The notes under the pieces: model-generated | What the model was told of the DNA's origin: nothing | Databases searched by the model: none | What the model saw: the letters and a program-made list of their open reading frames with translations, nothing else | Assembly (NCBI GenBank): GCA_932294295.1 | Contig: OW028579.1 | Span: 29,337,250-29,401,249 of the forward strand | Reading direction: 5' to 3' | DNA from: Alitta virens | Lineage: Eukaryota > Annelida > Polychaeta > Phyllodocida > Nereididae | Length of the DNA stretch: 64,000 nucleotides | Translations under genes and position numbers: made by a program | Shown here: positions 27,083 through 33,954 of the stretch, one piece after another | Position numbering within the stretch: position 1 is the stretch's first letter | How the letters are laid out: every line of letters starts with the position of its first letter

Positions 27083-30069
27083 ATGTTTTATTGACGTTTT
27101 GGAATCATGGTTAGATACATTCGTCATACACAATAAACAAATACTACAAATTGAACAACTACTTTTAACAATATTTGCAATTTCAAGTATTAGAACAATA
27201 ATGGTTGTGAAATAATAGCATAACATAAACTATATACATGATCAATGAATCAGCTTACAGCTGTTGTAGAGCCCGGAGCCAGTCAAGTGAGACTTGGGTG
27301 ACTGACTTGACAGTGTGGTGAATGACTAGACAGACTAGTCAACTTAAGTCAGGTTTGGTGACTGCAACTTACGACTGGCTGGTGAACTGCACAGGAAATA
27401 GAGGCCTGCAATCATTAATAATAAGATATTAACAAGATATTGCAATTTTTTAAATGATTTTATCCACGATTGAGTGTCCGAAACTTTTTACCAAAACCCA
27501 AACGGACCTCTACCTTTAATGAGGTACTGGTCCGTTTCATGTTCTACTGGTCAATTATTTTTTTCTATAATATATGAAACAAGATTAAAAAAAAAAAACG
27601 AATGCAATAACTTGAAATAACTATTGCTAATATGTGAAAAGATCAACAGGATTTTTTTTCAATTATGTCAAAGGCCATGGGTATCTTGGCAAGTGTTAAA
27701 ATTGTCTAAAGGAGAAGAGCACAATTTGACAATAATGAACATCATCCCTGTGTGTCGTCATCTCACAGGCCAGCAACCTAATTATGTACATGTTTTGCTC
27801 GTTTACTCATCTGAAGTAAATTGATCAATCTCCCTTATAGTCCATAGGCTGGTTTATGGTATTAAAGGTCTGACAATGAAATTACAGAATAATTAGTTGT
27901 TCATGTGCTGAGTTTACGCTATTTTTGTTCTGACAAGCAGGCAATTCAGAAAAAATTTCTTAAGTCTATACTCAGCCAATCAGCTACATAGCTTGACCAA
28001 TCATTTTGTTAAACTGGGTAAACTAGCAAAAAAATTCCATAATTAGGTCGCTGGGCTGTGAGATGACGACACACAGTGTCATAAAATGTGAAGTGTAATT
28101 TAACCTGAGATTAATAACAGGCATATATTAACATGAATAGATGCCTCAGGGAACAAGTGAATAGCCCACACCAATGACGTTCTAAGGGTCGTTGCCCACA
28201 AAGAAGACAGTTCTCTGTTTCAGCACCAATCACAAGAATGTGTGATAATCAATCATGACATCATCAATCAAAACACAAACTGTGCCTTAAACATACCCAT
28301 ATACAGTACTTCACATATACAAATGTTTATGAGCAATGTCGAAATTAATGTGCCCATATTATATAAGACATTCCCAAAGTGCTCATGTTACCACAAACTA
28401 CACCTGTATTTCATTTATATTAATTTCCACTTTTCTAAACAAAATGTAACCCCCCTTCTACCAACACTGCAGACTACAATTCAGCATATTTATAAGGAGA
28501 TTCAAATTATTCAATAAATAATGGTGTAAAGGGAGTAATTAGGCTTCACCATTCACATGGTGAAGACCTTTGTTTTTTTTAGTATTATTTTTTTCCTGAC
28601 CAGCGCCTTTTTTTGGGAGTTGCTCAACCATATTTTGTCAGTTTACACCTTTACACAAGCATTTTGACCCAGTTTTAGTGACCTTGCCACATGTCTCAAT
28701 GTCACAGGTCACTTTCATGTGATATTTGGTAAATTTCAATTTGCAATAACTCAATAACTAAAAGTGCTACAGATTTGTGCTACCGATATGTTTGTAGGCG
28801 CTATAGGGTCTTCAATTCCCAGCCATCAAATTGGCACATTGAAGGGGGTAAAGGGGTGAACTAAAACAGGGTCAGAAATAATTTCTTCACGAAATGTGAA
28901 GAACTGGAAGTTGTGGCACTGAGATGAGCTTAGATTTATATTGTGTTATGGCCGATCTATTGCAGCCAGTTTTTTTTTTGTGGTGATTGGATGAGGGGTT
29001 GCTAAGGAGGGGTTGCTAAGATATGGGGCTTTGAAATTGTTTTTAAATATTTACCCAAAAACTTCGACATATTTAACTTTAGTTTGCTTCATCCAAATGG
29101 GACCATATTTGGATCACATATAGTTCTTGAACTGTTCTTCCAAAGGAGGATAAAGAATCCTGGAGTTTGGCTATTTAATGATCCAGTTATATTGTTGGTA
29201 GAAGGCTACCCAAAAGGTTGATGGCCTTTGGGAAGTTTTGGTAGACACATCTCAAAGAACTTGTCATTCCAGCTGTCGACGACAGCCTGTCGTGGTTTGC
29301 TTGCTTGACAAGAACAACATCAATATGTTGAATACTACATAAGCTTCATGTGGTCACTATTGATACCTTGTATAATGAGCATTATTTAATTTCATTAAAA
29401 AATTATAGATACATGAATGTCCACATGTATGCAACTTTCATGCCACCAAGGAATGTCTACATGCAGTGCACATGGTGAATATAACAAAATTAAAGAGAAA
29501 GTACTCCCCTGTTACTATACATTGTACGTGTAGTAATATTAGAATTCTGACTAAATTACAAATACTGGGTAGGCCTACATACCAAAATGTATATATAAAT
29601 ATATATATTTTTTTTTTTCATTCATATTTTCTGCTAATAATTTGCAGGTATTATGAAGCTATCAAAATATTAGGAAACATGCACATAGTACTATTTCTAA
29701 AACATACAGGCTGCCACAGAGACCAAACGGAGTGAACAAATAAGTTCTACTTAGCCTAAACAACTAATGAAGTCCTATGTCACTAATAAACAATTAAAAA
29801 AGGCAGCTAAAATATTTAGTACACGTACTTAAATTATATGCACATATGTTGCACTTTACTATTTAAATAGTCCTAGCCATACCCATGGGTAAACAACTAG
29901 GTCAGGTGGATATATTATAGGCTAGCATACCAAAAAGGCAAGTTAGGCTTATATAATTAATGGACTTTAGGCCTACATGAAATCCACTGCGAAATGTGGC
30001 ATAAATACAGATTGCTGCAATGAAAAACTTACTGTCAGGTAAAGATCCTCGAAAAAACAGCAGCAACAT
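7694..30069 (-). CDS. Unrecognised multi-exon gene, about 455-462 aa
   Basis: I reconstructed 13 exons in descending order: 30069-30033, 26856-26828, 24063-23916, 23147-23070, 20195-20128, 17453-17396, 16946-16854, 14808-14789, 12258-12162, 10840-10757, 9674-9289, 8675-8583, 8122-7946. All are GT..AG and all phases agree, giving 455 residues. The start ATG (30067-30069) has an in-frame TGA 9 bases upstream. Residues 1-140 look like a compact folded helical domain (IFGGFYFAM; DEMRTVIRLMFLFIYIPHHR; WKNIPKNWPDSMRKDF; ILPMFKILKGMYYEK), and 140-170 form a charged helix. The rest is low complexity and acidic, with an ELxxSGGEDxST repeat at residues 270-325. The 3' end is ambiguous: exon 8122-7946 carries its own TGA, while a further open exon at 7891-7694 joins exon 8675-8583 in phase 0 and would give 462 residues. 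I do not recognise the family and assign no function. Existence is well supported by phase consistency; edges of exon 2 and the 3' end are less sure. Confidence 0.8.
7946..8122 (-). CDS. Unrecognised gene exon M, first possible 3' end (residues 398-455)
   Basis: Acceptor aatttacag, phase 0. Encodes 58 residues ending TSSTDLII and TGA at 7946-7948; the other two frames close early. A GTGAGT lies 3 bases after the stop, so this may once have been an internal exon whose last codons mutated to a stop. Confidence 0.65.
   Translation of the reverse strand, partial: LHCDRNTRSFPTEDSGAPKYSDLMNVGSIMEGLEEYMPKNLKPFDFSMDMTSSTDLII
8100..8900 (-). repeat. Tandem duplication covering the acceptor regions of exons L and M
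   Basis: 8105-8345 and 8685-8885 are diverged copies: both contain GTATGAAGCCAAGA, a CTTGATCTA..CTCTAGATT segment, TTCAATACACAA and AAGTAATTCA. The duplicated block includes the 3' splice site region of exons L and M, so the two exons probably arose from one unit. Confidence 0.75.
8583..8675 (-). CDS. Unrecognised gene exon L (residues 367-397)
   Basis: Acceptor tactggcacag, donor gtaagt, phase 0 to 0. Encodes VHSIVPQNGDNAWICGSENQ then LGPHCKKRRVS. Its last 60 bases resemble the end of exon K (GGT..GAT/GAC..GGA..GCAAGAA..TCA before GTAAGT), consistent with an internal duplication. Confidence 0.75.
9289..9674 (-). CDS. Unrecognised gene exon K, acidic repeat exon (residues 238-366)
   Basis: Largest exon (386 nt). 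Acceptor cttcttctgcag, donor gtaagt, phase 1 to 0. It starts VNDIQRTFQDLGIEIPVVSD and then carries four or five imperfect 11-14 residue units of the type KSTELxxSGGEED, ending SGLESPSKKTVS. Probably a disordered acidic segment. Confidence 0.85.
9947..10162. mobile_element. MITE family B, copy 1
   Basis: Inverted ends built from GTACACTCGGGGTCATCGAA and its complement at 10139-10162. Inside are repeats of TCATTGAAATTGGC and a shared core (CACAATTACACACCTTGCAA). Lies between exons J and K of the minus gene. Confidence 0.78.
10757..10840 (-). CDS. Unrecognised gene exon J (residues 210-237)
   Basis: Acceptor gatttagcag (a second AG 3 bases earlier, TAGCAG, could add one Ala), donor gtaagt, phase 1 to 1. 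Encodes AGPCSSLTLSNEGLSDATVI then GPIFLCDK. Confidence 0.78.
12162..12258 (-). CDS. Unrecognised gene exon I (residues 178-209)
   Basis: Acceptor tttttctag, donor gtgggt, phase 0 to 1. Encodes VPTTVDEEKTEIFMVDLQAE then SLPTALNETIQQ. Confidence 0.78.
12340..13300. repeat. CpG-rich block with internal duplication, intron between exons H and I
   Basis: Two diverged copies of a unit of about 160 bp lie at 12449-12610 and 12645-12790 (both: GCGAA..ACGA..CGGAGNGCATAACTT, AAAGCNAGAA, AACGG, GTNNAAANTGCAAAATTC). A further CpG-rich stretch to 13265 includes ATGGCGAACTCC on the minus strand (12989-12978). The flank AAACTAGAGCACATA recurs at 17580, beside another CpG-rich block. The open frames inside (60-70 codons on both strands) show no domain. 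Confidence 0.5.
14789..14808 (-). CDS. Unrecognised gene exon H, 20-nt microexon (residues 171-177)
   Basis: Acceptor tttcttccag and donor gtatat flank exactly 20 bases encoding DTQEVPK. Phase 1 in and phase 0 out are what exons G and I need, which is the main support for such a small exon. Confidence 0.65.
16001..16210 (+). mobile_element. tRNA-derived SINE, copy 1
   Basis: A tRNA-like head (16013-16083) has the A box TAGCTCAGTGGTAG, a CTTCCAA loop as in Gly-tRNA(UCC), and the B box GGGTTCAATTCC. A unique body follows and a (CCA)n tail at 16189-16203. The same unit occurs reversed at 23565-23765. The acceptor stem is not well paired, so it is a SINE and not a functional tRNA. Confidence 0.88.
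16854..16946 (-). CDS. Unrecognised gene exon G (residues 140-170)
   Basis: Acceptor is a T-run followed by atgaaag; donor gtatgt; phase 1 to 1. Encodes ELLRKIKNIIQQDPSRSQAF and EELCESFKRTP, an amphipathic helix with regularly spaced Leu/Ile. Confidence 0.8.
17396..17453 (-). CDS. Unrecognised gene exon F (residues 121-139)
   Basis: Acceptor attttag, donor gtaaga, phase 0 to 1. Encodes KLKDGPEQPSQSINYEELE, a polar linker leading into the helix of the next exon. Confidence 0.8.
17580..17935. other. CpG-rich block beside AAACTAGAGCACATA
   Basis: CCAACGGCGGCGGATCACTC, CATCGCGAGG, GAGCGACGCC, GCTGTCGCCC and CAAGCGACGC stand out from the AT-rich intron. It starts with the same 15-mer that flanks the block at 12361. 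Likely a repeat, or an old promoter carried by one. Confidence 0.4.
19235..19420 (+). repeat. Interspersed repeat, also at 24345-24460
   Basis: TTGAGAGAGTGC, a GTTCTNACAT segment, CCACCAG(G)GGCACT and GGGTGACAATAGCCAGA recur at 24350-24460, just before the LINE at 24470. Inside this copy a 38-bp unit is doubled (TAGTTCTAACATTCACC at 19256 and 19294). Confidence 0.6.
20128..20195 (-). CDS. Unrecognised gene exon E (residues 98-120)
   Basis: Acceptor gttatag, donor gtaggt, phase 1 to 0. Encodes DKKPTQEAILPMFKILKGMY then YEK. Confidence 0.82.
20275..22400. repeat. Diverged local duplication in the intron between exons D and E
   Basis: 20275-20400 and 21085-21240 share AATCAATAGGAAGC, GGGC..ACTCAGATGG, AACTTTGATAAT and ACATGGAGT. 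20550-20650 and 22255-22380 share CATGTTAATGTGA-like and GTAAGNNCATTAGTGTT segments. Confidence 0.55.
23070..23147 (-). CDS. Unrecognised gene exon D (residues 72-97)
   Basis: Acceptor tattccacag, donor gtgagt, phase 1 to 1. Encodes VNWKNIPKNWPDSMRKDFMD then PNNKQN; the spaced Trp residues suggest a folded domain. Confidence 0.82.
23565..23765 (-). mobile_element. tRNA-derived SINE, copy 2
   Basis: Reverse complement matches copy 1 over its full length: tRNA-like head ending at 23757, the CTTCCAACCACTGGGTT segment, the body GCAGAAATACAGGACGTAAAG, and a (CCCA)n tail at 23568-23582. Lies between exons C and D of the minus gene. Confidence 0.88.
23916..24063 (-). CDS. Unrecognised gene exon C (residues 23-71)
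   Basis: Acceptor ttttatag, donor gtaagt, phase 0 to 1. Encodes DDQTLMCQIDKILEKAEKSK followed by a hydrophobic helix (RTVIRLMFLFIYIPHHR). The other two frames are closed. Confidence 0.8.
24250..24300. repeat. Short repeat seen three times in the window
   Basis: AACTAGACCTGACAGCTCTC with ATGACAG recurs, reversed, at about 41325-41362 (CTGTCATGAGAGCCGTTAGG) and 59402-59433. Its family is unknown to me. Confidence 0.6.
24470..26260 (+). mobile_element. Degenerate non-LTR retrotransposon (CR1/Jockey-type reverse transcriptase)
   Basis: Reading frames broken by stops and frameshifts encode the end of the linker (LFWNYVNSKFKTRSTIPDL), GKSPGPDNIMPRVLKEIADV (about 24760-24810), a motif-A region with FKKAFFSVPHKRLL where both expected Asp residues are lost, SGIPQGSVLGPILFIIFIND, and FADDTELF (about 25410-25430). 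C-terminal pieces follow (SYLEYGQSVWGPAL; NFFKLRIIHEWNSLP). It lies in the intron between exons B and C of the minus gene, in opposite orientation, and is certainly inactive. Confidence 0.9.
26828..26856 (-). CDS. Unrecognised gene exon B (residues 13-22)
   Basis: 29-nt exon encoding RIFGGFYFAM across the junction, donor GTAAGT. The AG used lies 6 bases inside a better-looking acceptor (ctgttgcag), but using that one puts TAA in frame, so the inner AG is required if this exon is coding. Confidence 0.6.
27747..28078. mobile_element. MITE family A, second copy (332 bp)
   Basis: Ends CTGTGTGTCGTCATCTCAC and the complement of GTGAGATGACGACACACAG. Internal sequence matches the copy at 43487 (CATGTGCTGAGTTT, AACCTAATTATG). 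Lies between exons A and B of the minus gene. Confidence 0.8.
30033..30069 (-). CDS. Unrecognised gene exon A (start, residues 1-12)
   Basis: ATG at 30067-30069, preceded in frame by TGA (30076-30078). Encodes MLLLFFRGSLPD and ends in phase 1 at a GTAAGT donor. The leading hydrophobic run is too short for a confident signal peptide. Confidence 0.65.
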
Positions 30070-30442
30070 AGATCCTCACAGAGACAACTGAAGGCTTTTT
30101 AATAATATTCAATGAACATGATGAATAGGGGGCGCTCTTCACAGGCGTCTGTAAAACGCGGAACGGAATGGAATGAAAATAGGTACATGGAAGAGAATGA
30201 CCACTTTAGTACAATGCTTTGATAAGTCTTCACCCCAAAATGGCATGTGACTGACCACATCATTCAGACAACCTCCCCCCCCCCCCCCCCACAAAATAAA
30301 GAAGACCGAAAGACTGTCTATTTGGTATTAATTAGGCCTACTCCACCCCCCCCCCCCCTACAAGTTTATTTAATATGTAATGTAAAATCAACGATTTTGT
30401 GGCTCTGAGCATAATTATTCACCCTGTATCATGCCGAATGTA
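30070..30442. promoter_or_regulatory. Upstream region of the minus-strand gene (left half of the split divergent promoter)
   Basis: Separates exon A of the minus gene from the hAT insertion. It contains CpG-bearing GGGGGCGCTC and AAAACGCGGAACGG at about 30128-30167 and two poly-C runs (about 30272 and 30343). No TATA box is obvious. The promoter role is inferred from position only. Confidence 0.45.
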
Positions 30443-30450
30443 GGCCTTAT
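30443..30450. repeat. hAT target-site duplication, left copy
   Basis: GGCCTTAT, identical to 33568-33575 on the other side of the element. Confidence 0.9.
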
Positions 30451-31023
30451 CAGTGGCGTAGCTATGGGGGGGGGGGGGCTGGGGGCTGTGCCCCCCCCCC
30501 CCCCCCCGCCAGATTGGCTCACAAAATTTCAGCCTCTTAACACAGTCACGTCGAAATGATCTTTCGGCCAGTTATAAGTGAGAAAGACTACTTGATAAAT
30601 CTGTTAAAAATAGAAAAATATGACGTCATAAGCACATGTGCTATTCACGTGCTCTTGCCTATGACGGCACAATATATGACGTCATTAATGAGCAATGCGA
30701 AAATGAGATGTGCCCTTGTCCACAGCGGCACAGGTCTTCAGTCTGTCCTATGATCTTATATGTAGTCAGAGTTGTTTGCTACACCCAAGGGAGCACTGAA
30801 CTATTTAGCTTGACCTGTGAAGCTGCACAATGCATGGAATATGTGAAGTGTTACCAGTCAGAAAATATTTATTATATGGTGGAATAGGAGTAGGACCATT
30901 AAAAACTACTCTTTGCTAGGACAGTAGGACTTCGTCACATTGGCCTAAGCAACATTCTAGGTAAGTAGGTTTCCTTATTCTGTTGGATTAAGTGCTTCAA
31001 ACTATGAATGTATCTATCTTACT

Positions 31024-32180
31024 ATGTGTACCTATTTATCACTTGCAGAAGAATCACGCAGAAAGGAATCTATAGAACATTTTTTTGGCAAAAGACCTGC
31101 TGGAGATGCAGCTACAGCAGTGTCCAGCAAGAGAATGAGAGATGATGAGGAGACTGATATAGTTTTGCCCCAATCTGGCAGTGAAGACAATAGGATGGAC
31201 GCTTCAGACTGTGATAGCAGTGACTCAGAGACGGAAGAGGACACTAATGTGATTCATACTTTAACTGGAAGTTCTAGCTTGCCTGAAACTGGACCCAGTG
31301 GTTCTTCATTTAAGGCTCCTGGACCTGATGACCTAAGCAAAGGGCGGACTGATGAGCCAAAGCGACCAAAATTGGCTAATTTTCCCAGCACATAGTTTGG
31401 GCCAAAACGAAGGTCATTTTCTTCAACATCTTATGATTTGTACTCCTGGCTAGAATATTCAGTTAGCAGGAATGCAACCTTTTGCTTTTGCTGCAGAATG
31501 TTTGCCCCTCCTGGGAAAAACATAACAGAAACTGTTTTCACACAATCTGGGTATCGAAAGTGGAAAAAGGCAACAGGTAAAGATTCTGGACTTGCCCAGC
31601 ATGAAAGGAGTGATTTTCACAAAGCTGCATTCTGTGTAGACCTGGCCTTGGTCATGAGAAACAAATTAAAGAAAACCGACACTACATCATGCGGTTTGCC
31701 AAAGTTCTTTGTTTAACAGCAAGACAGAAAAGTGCCCAGGGTGGCCACAAGTAGGGACCAGAGAGCTCCAACCGTGGAAAATTTTTGGAGATTTTAGAAG
31801 AAATAAGTGAGTATAATGACATCGTAAAACAGCGATTACATGGAATCCATTCAGCTAAATACACCAGTCCTAGCATCCAAAATTAAGTACTGAATATACT
31901 CGCTGATATGGTAAGGGATGAAATATGTAAAGAGACTAATCAGCAGGAAATCAGAGGAAGGTATCACTATAAATAGCCTAATGAAGCTGTCTGCCTTTAT
32001 GCATCCTTACAAGGAAGCATTTCCTGACCTTTGGAAATTGAATAATATAGCCTTGGTACTACCTCCAACATCAGCTTCTTGCGAACGGAGCTTTTCATCA
32101 CTAAGGCTCATAAAAAGTTACTTGCGAAATACTATGGGTGACACAAGGGTGTCCTCCTTAGGGGTTCTTGGAATAATAAT
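31024..32180 (+). pseudogene. hAT transposase remnant (TTF zinc finger and C-terminal dimerisation domain)
   Basis: Three pieces in order. 31024-31392 encodes an N-terminal KESIEHFFGKR motif and an acidic linker, stopped by TAG at 31393-31395. The same frame then continues through a TTF-type zinc finger (YSWLEYSVSRNATFCFCCRMF at about 31438-31500, later H residues near 31600). Further on, AKYTSPSIQN is readable near 31860. 31918-32180 encodes the hAT C-terminal motif PPTSASCERSFSSLRLIKSY. The long DDE catalytic core expected between the last two pieces is missing, and several stops and frameshifts occur. It cannot make an active transposase. Confidence 0.88.
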
Positions 32181-32184
32181 AATA

Positions 32185-32965
32185 ATATAATAATAATAAT
32201 AATAATATTTATTAATTCAACACCCCGATAAATCTGTACAAAATATTCTGCGGTGTTCACAACAATGATATGTAAAGATGTATAATTATATTATATAATA
32301 AAATCTAAAAAAAAAATAAAATAGATTGCACAATAAATTAGTATAGATAAAATACAAAAGTGTACTTTTTTTTTTTTTGACAATAATATTAACTAAAAGC
32401 AACAGAATAAAAATGTGTTTTAAGTCTCTTTTTAAAAATGTCTGTGCTCTGGCTATTTCTGATCTGCTGTGGTAGTGAGTTCCATACTGATGGTGCGGCT
32501 TATTTAAAACTTCGTTTGCCGAAAGACTCAGTCCTTACTCGGGGAATAAGCAACAGATTGTCATCAGCAGAGGACCTTAGATTTCTTGTTATGGGCTTTT
32601 TGACTAGAAGTTCACTCAAGTAACTGGGACCAACACCATTTAAACACTTGAATACCAATGACGCCATTTTGAACTTGATTCGGATCTTCACAGGGAGCCA
32701 GTGTAGTTGTTTAAACATATCTGTAACACTGGCATATCTATCTCTTTGGAGTATCAAGCGTGCTGCAGCATTTTGAAGCCTCTGCAGCTTATGAATAGTT
32801 GTTTCAGGTAATCCAAAGAGTAAACAGTTTCCGTAGTCAATATGGGATGTGATAAAGGAATGTACTAGTCTTTCAGTTGTTTCTTTATTTGAAATATTTC
32901 CTTATATGTTTCAGGCGATAGATTTGGTAAAAGCCTTTCTTGCACCCAAAACGAGCAAAAAAACT
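32185..32965 (-). mobile_element. 5'-truncated LINE (L2/CR1-like) nested in the hAT element
   Basis: Minus-strand translation gives the C-terminal end of a non-LTR reverse transcriptase: [18 protein letters not shown], then after one frameshift [32 protein letters not shown], and [20 protein letters not shown] (about 32500-32757). The 3' end abuts an (AAT)n run at 32170-32210. It interrupts the hAT sequence immediately after the transposase C-terminal motif. Confidence 0.85.
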
Positions 32966-33567
32966 TAACATGGGAAGAATTTGTGACCGATTTGGGAAGC
33001 AGCACAACAGCAAGATTCAGCTGTTTTGAGAGGTATCTTTGGATCAGGATTCTCTGAGTGATTCTATTTTTTGTGGATTTGAACTAAACTCTGATTTTAT
33101 AGTGTGGATACTTCTGATGAATATAATTTGTACCTAAATTCAGTCATAATAACCTGTAAGTCTGTATAATCAATATTATCATTCAGTGTTTTCTACTTTG
33201 ACACATAGTACATGTTCAGATCTGTTATTCTGTTTGACACACATGTAGATGTTTGTAGTCTGGAATAAAGTTAAATGTTATTTAAATGACTTTAGCACAG
33301 ATGAGATATATATATATATACACACATTAAAACTAAGTAAGGATTTTACCCAGTGGCCATGGACAGACATAATCCAGGCAAAGCTAAAAACATGCCCAAT
33401 GCATTGCCCCATACGTCACCACTTAAAAAAAAAACAATAAGTATCGATATTCCTTATCCCAGAAAAAACCTAAAGTTGAGAAAAACTATGTGGCACCCCC
33501 CCCCCCCCCCAAAAAAACCTTGTGCCCCCCCCCCCCCCCAACTCTGCTAACCCTAGCTACGCCACTA

Positions 33568-33575
33568 GGCCTTAT
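33568..33575. repeat. hAT target-site duplication, right copy
   Basis: GGCCTTAT, identical to 30443-30450; perfect identity suggests a fairly recent insertion or chance preservation. Confidence 0.9.
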
Positions 33576-33855
33576 ACAATGTATACTCGGCGACAGTGAA
33601 TTTCGCCACGACAGCGAGATTAGTCACTAAAATAACAATGTCTTGCAATGCGTATAATCATAATTTTTAGAGGGGTGGCGAATCTCGATGTCGTGGCGAA
33701 ATGTGTAATAGCCCCTATTCAGAATGGTTTCGTTTTACGGCTAGAGGTGGCGGGCCTGTTCATAACATCGATCAACTAGCGTCAGTATTTACAAGCTCAG
33801 CATTCGCATCCAGGCCCTGATAGCATGAACGACCAGAACAACCTATTAGCTGACG
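33576..33855. promoter_or_regulatory. Upstream region of FAAH (right half of the split divergent promoter)
   Basis: 280 bp between the hAT element and the FAAH start codon. It holds an inverted repeat built on TTTCGCCACGACANCGAGATT-like arms at about 33600-33622 and 33672-33702. CpG content is higher than in the flanks. The promoter role is inferred from position. Confidence 0.45.
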
Positions 33856-33954
33856 ATGCTGACAATGTCCCGATCAGAACGATACAGATTGAGGAGGCGA
33901 CAAAGACAACAGTATGTGAAGGAGCAAATTGACACACTGAAGCGTTCCTTAAAG
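33856..33954 (+). CDS. FAAH: FAAH exon 1 (residues 1-33)
   Basis: Starts ATGCTGACAATG and ends AAG before GTGAGT, phase 0. It encodes a strongly basic stretch (RYRLRRRQRQQYVKEQ) that resembles the Arg-rich segment following the membrane anchor in mammalian FAAH. No hydrophobic segment precedes it, and an in-frame TAG lies 9 bases upstream of the first ATG, so no anchor is encoded unless an unseen upstream exon splices in. Confidence 0.8.

Larger units (their letters stand above)
30451..33567. mobile_element. hAT DNA transposon (Tip100/ZMYM-like), 3117 bp, degenerate
   Basis: Left end CAGTGGCGTAGCTA (30451) and right end TAGCTACGCCACTA (to 33567) are inverted repeats differing only at the last base. 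The element is flanked by a perfect 8-bp target duplication GGCCTTAT (30443-30450 and 33568-33575). An 8-bp duplication and CAGTGGCGTA ends are hallmarks of hAT elements. Long G and C runs lie just inside both ends. It encodes broken transposase pieces and contains a LINE fragment. It sits between the start codons of the two divergent genes. Confidence 0.93.
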
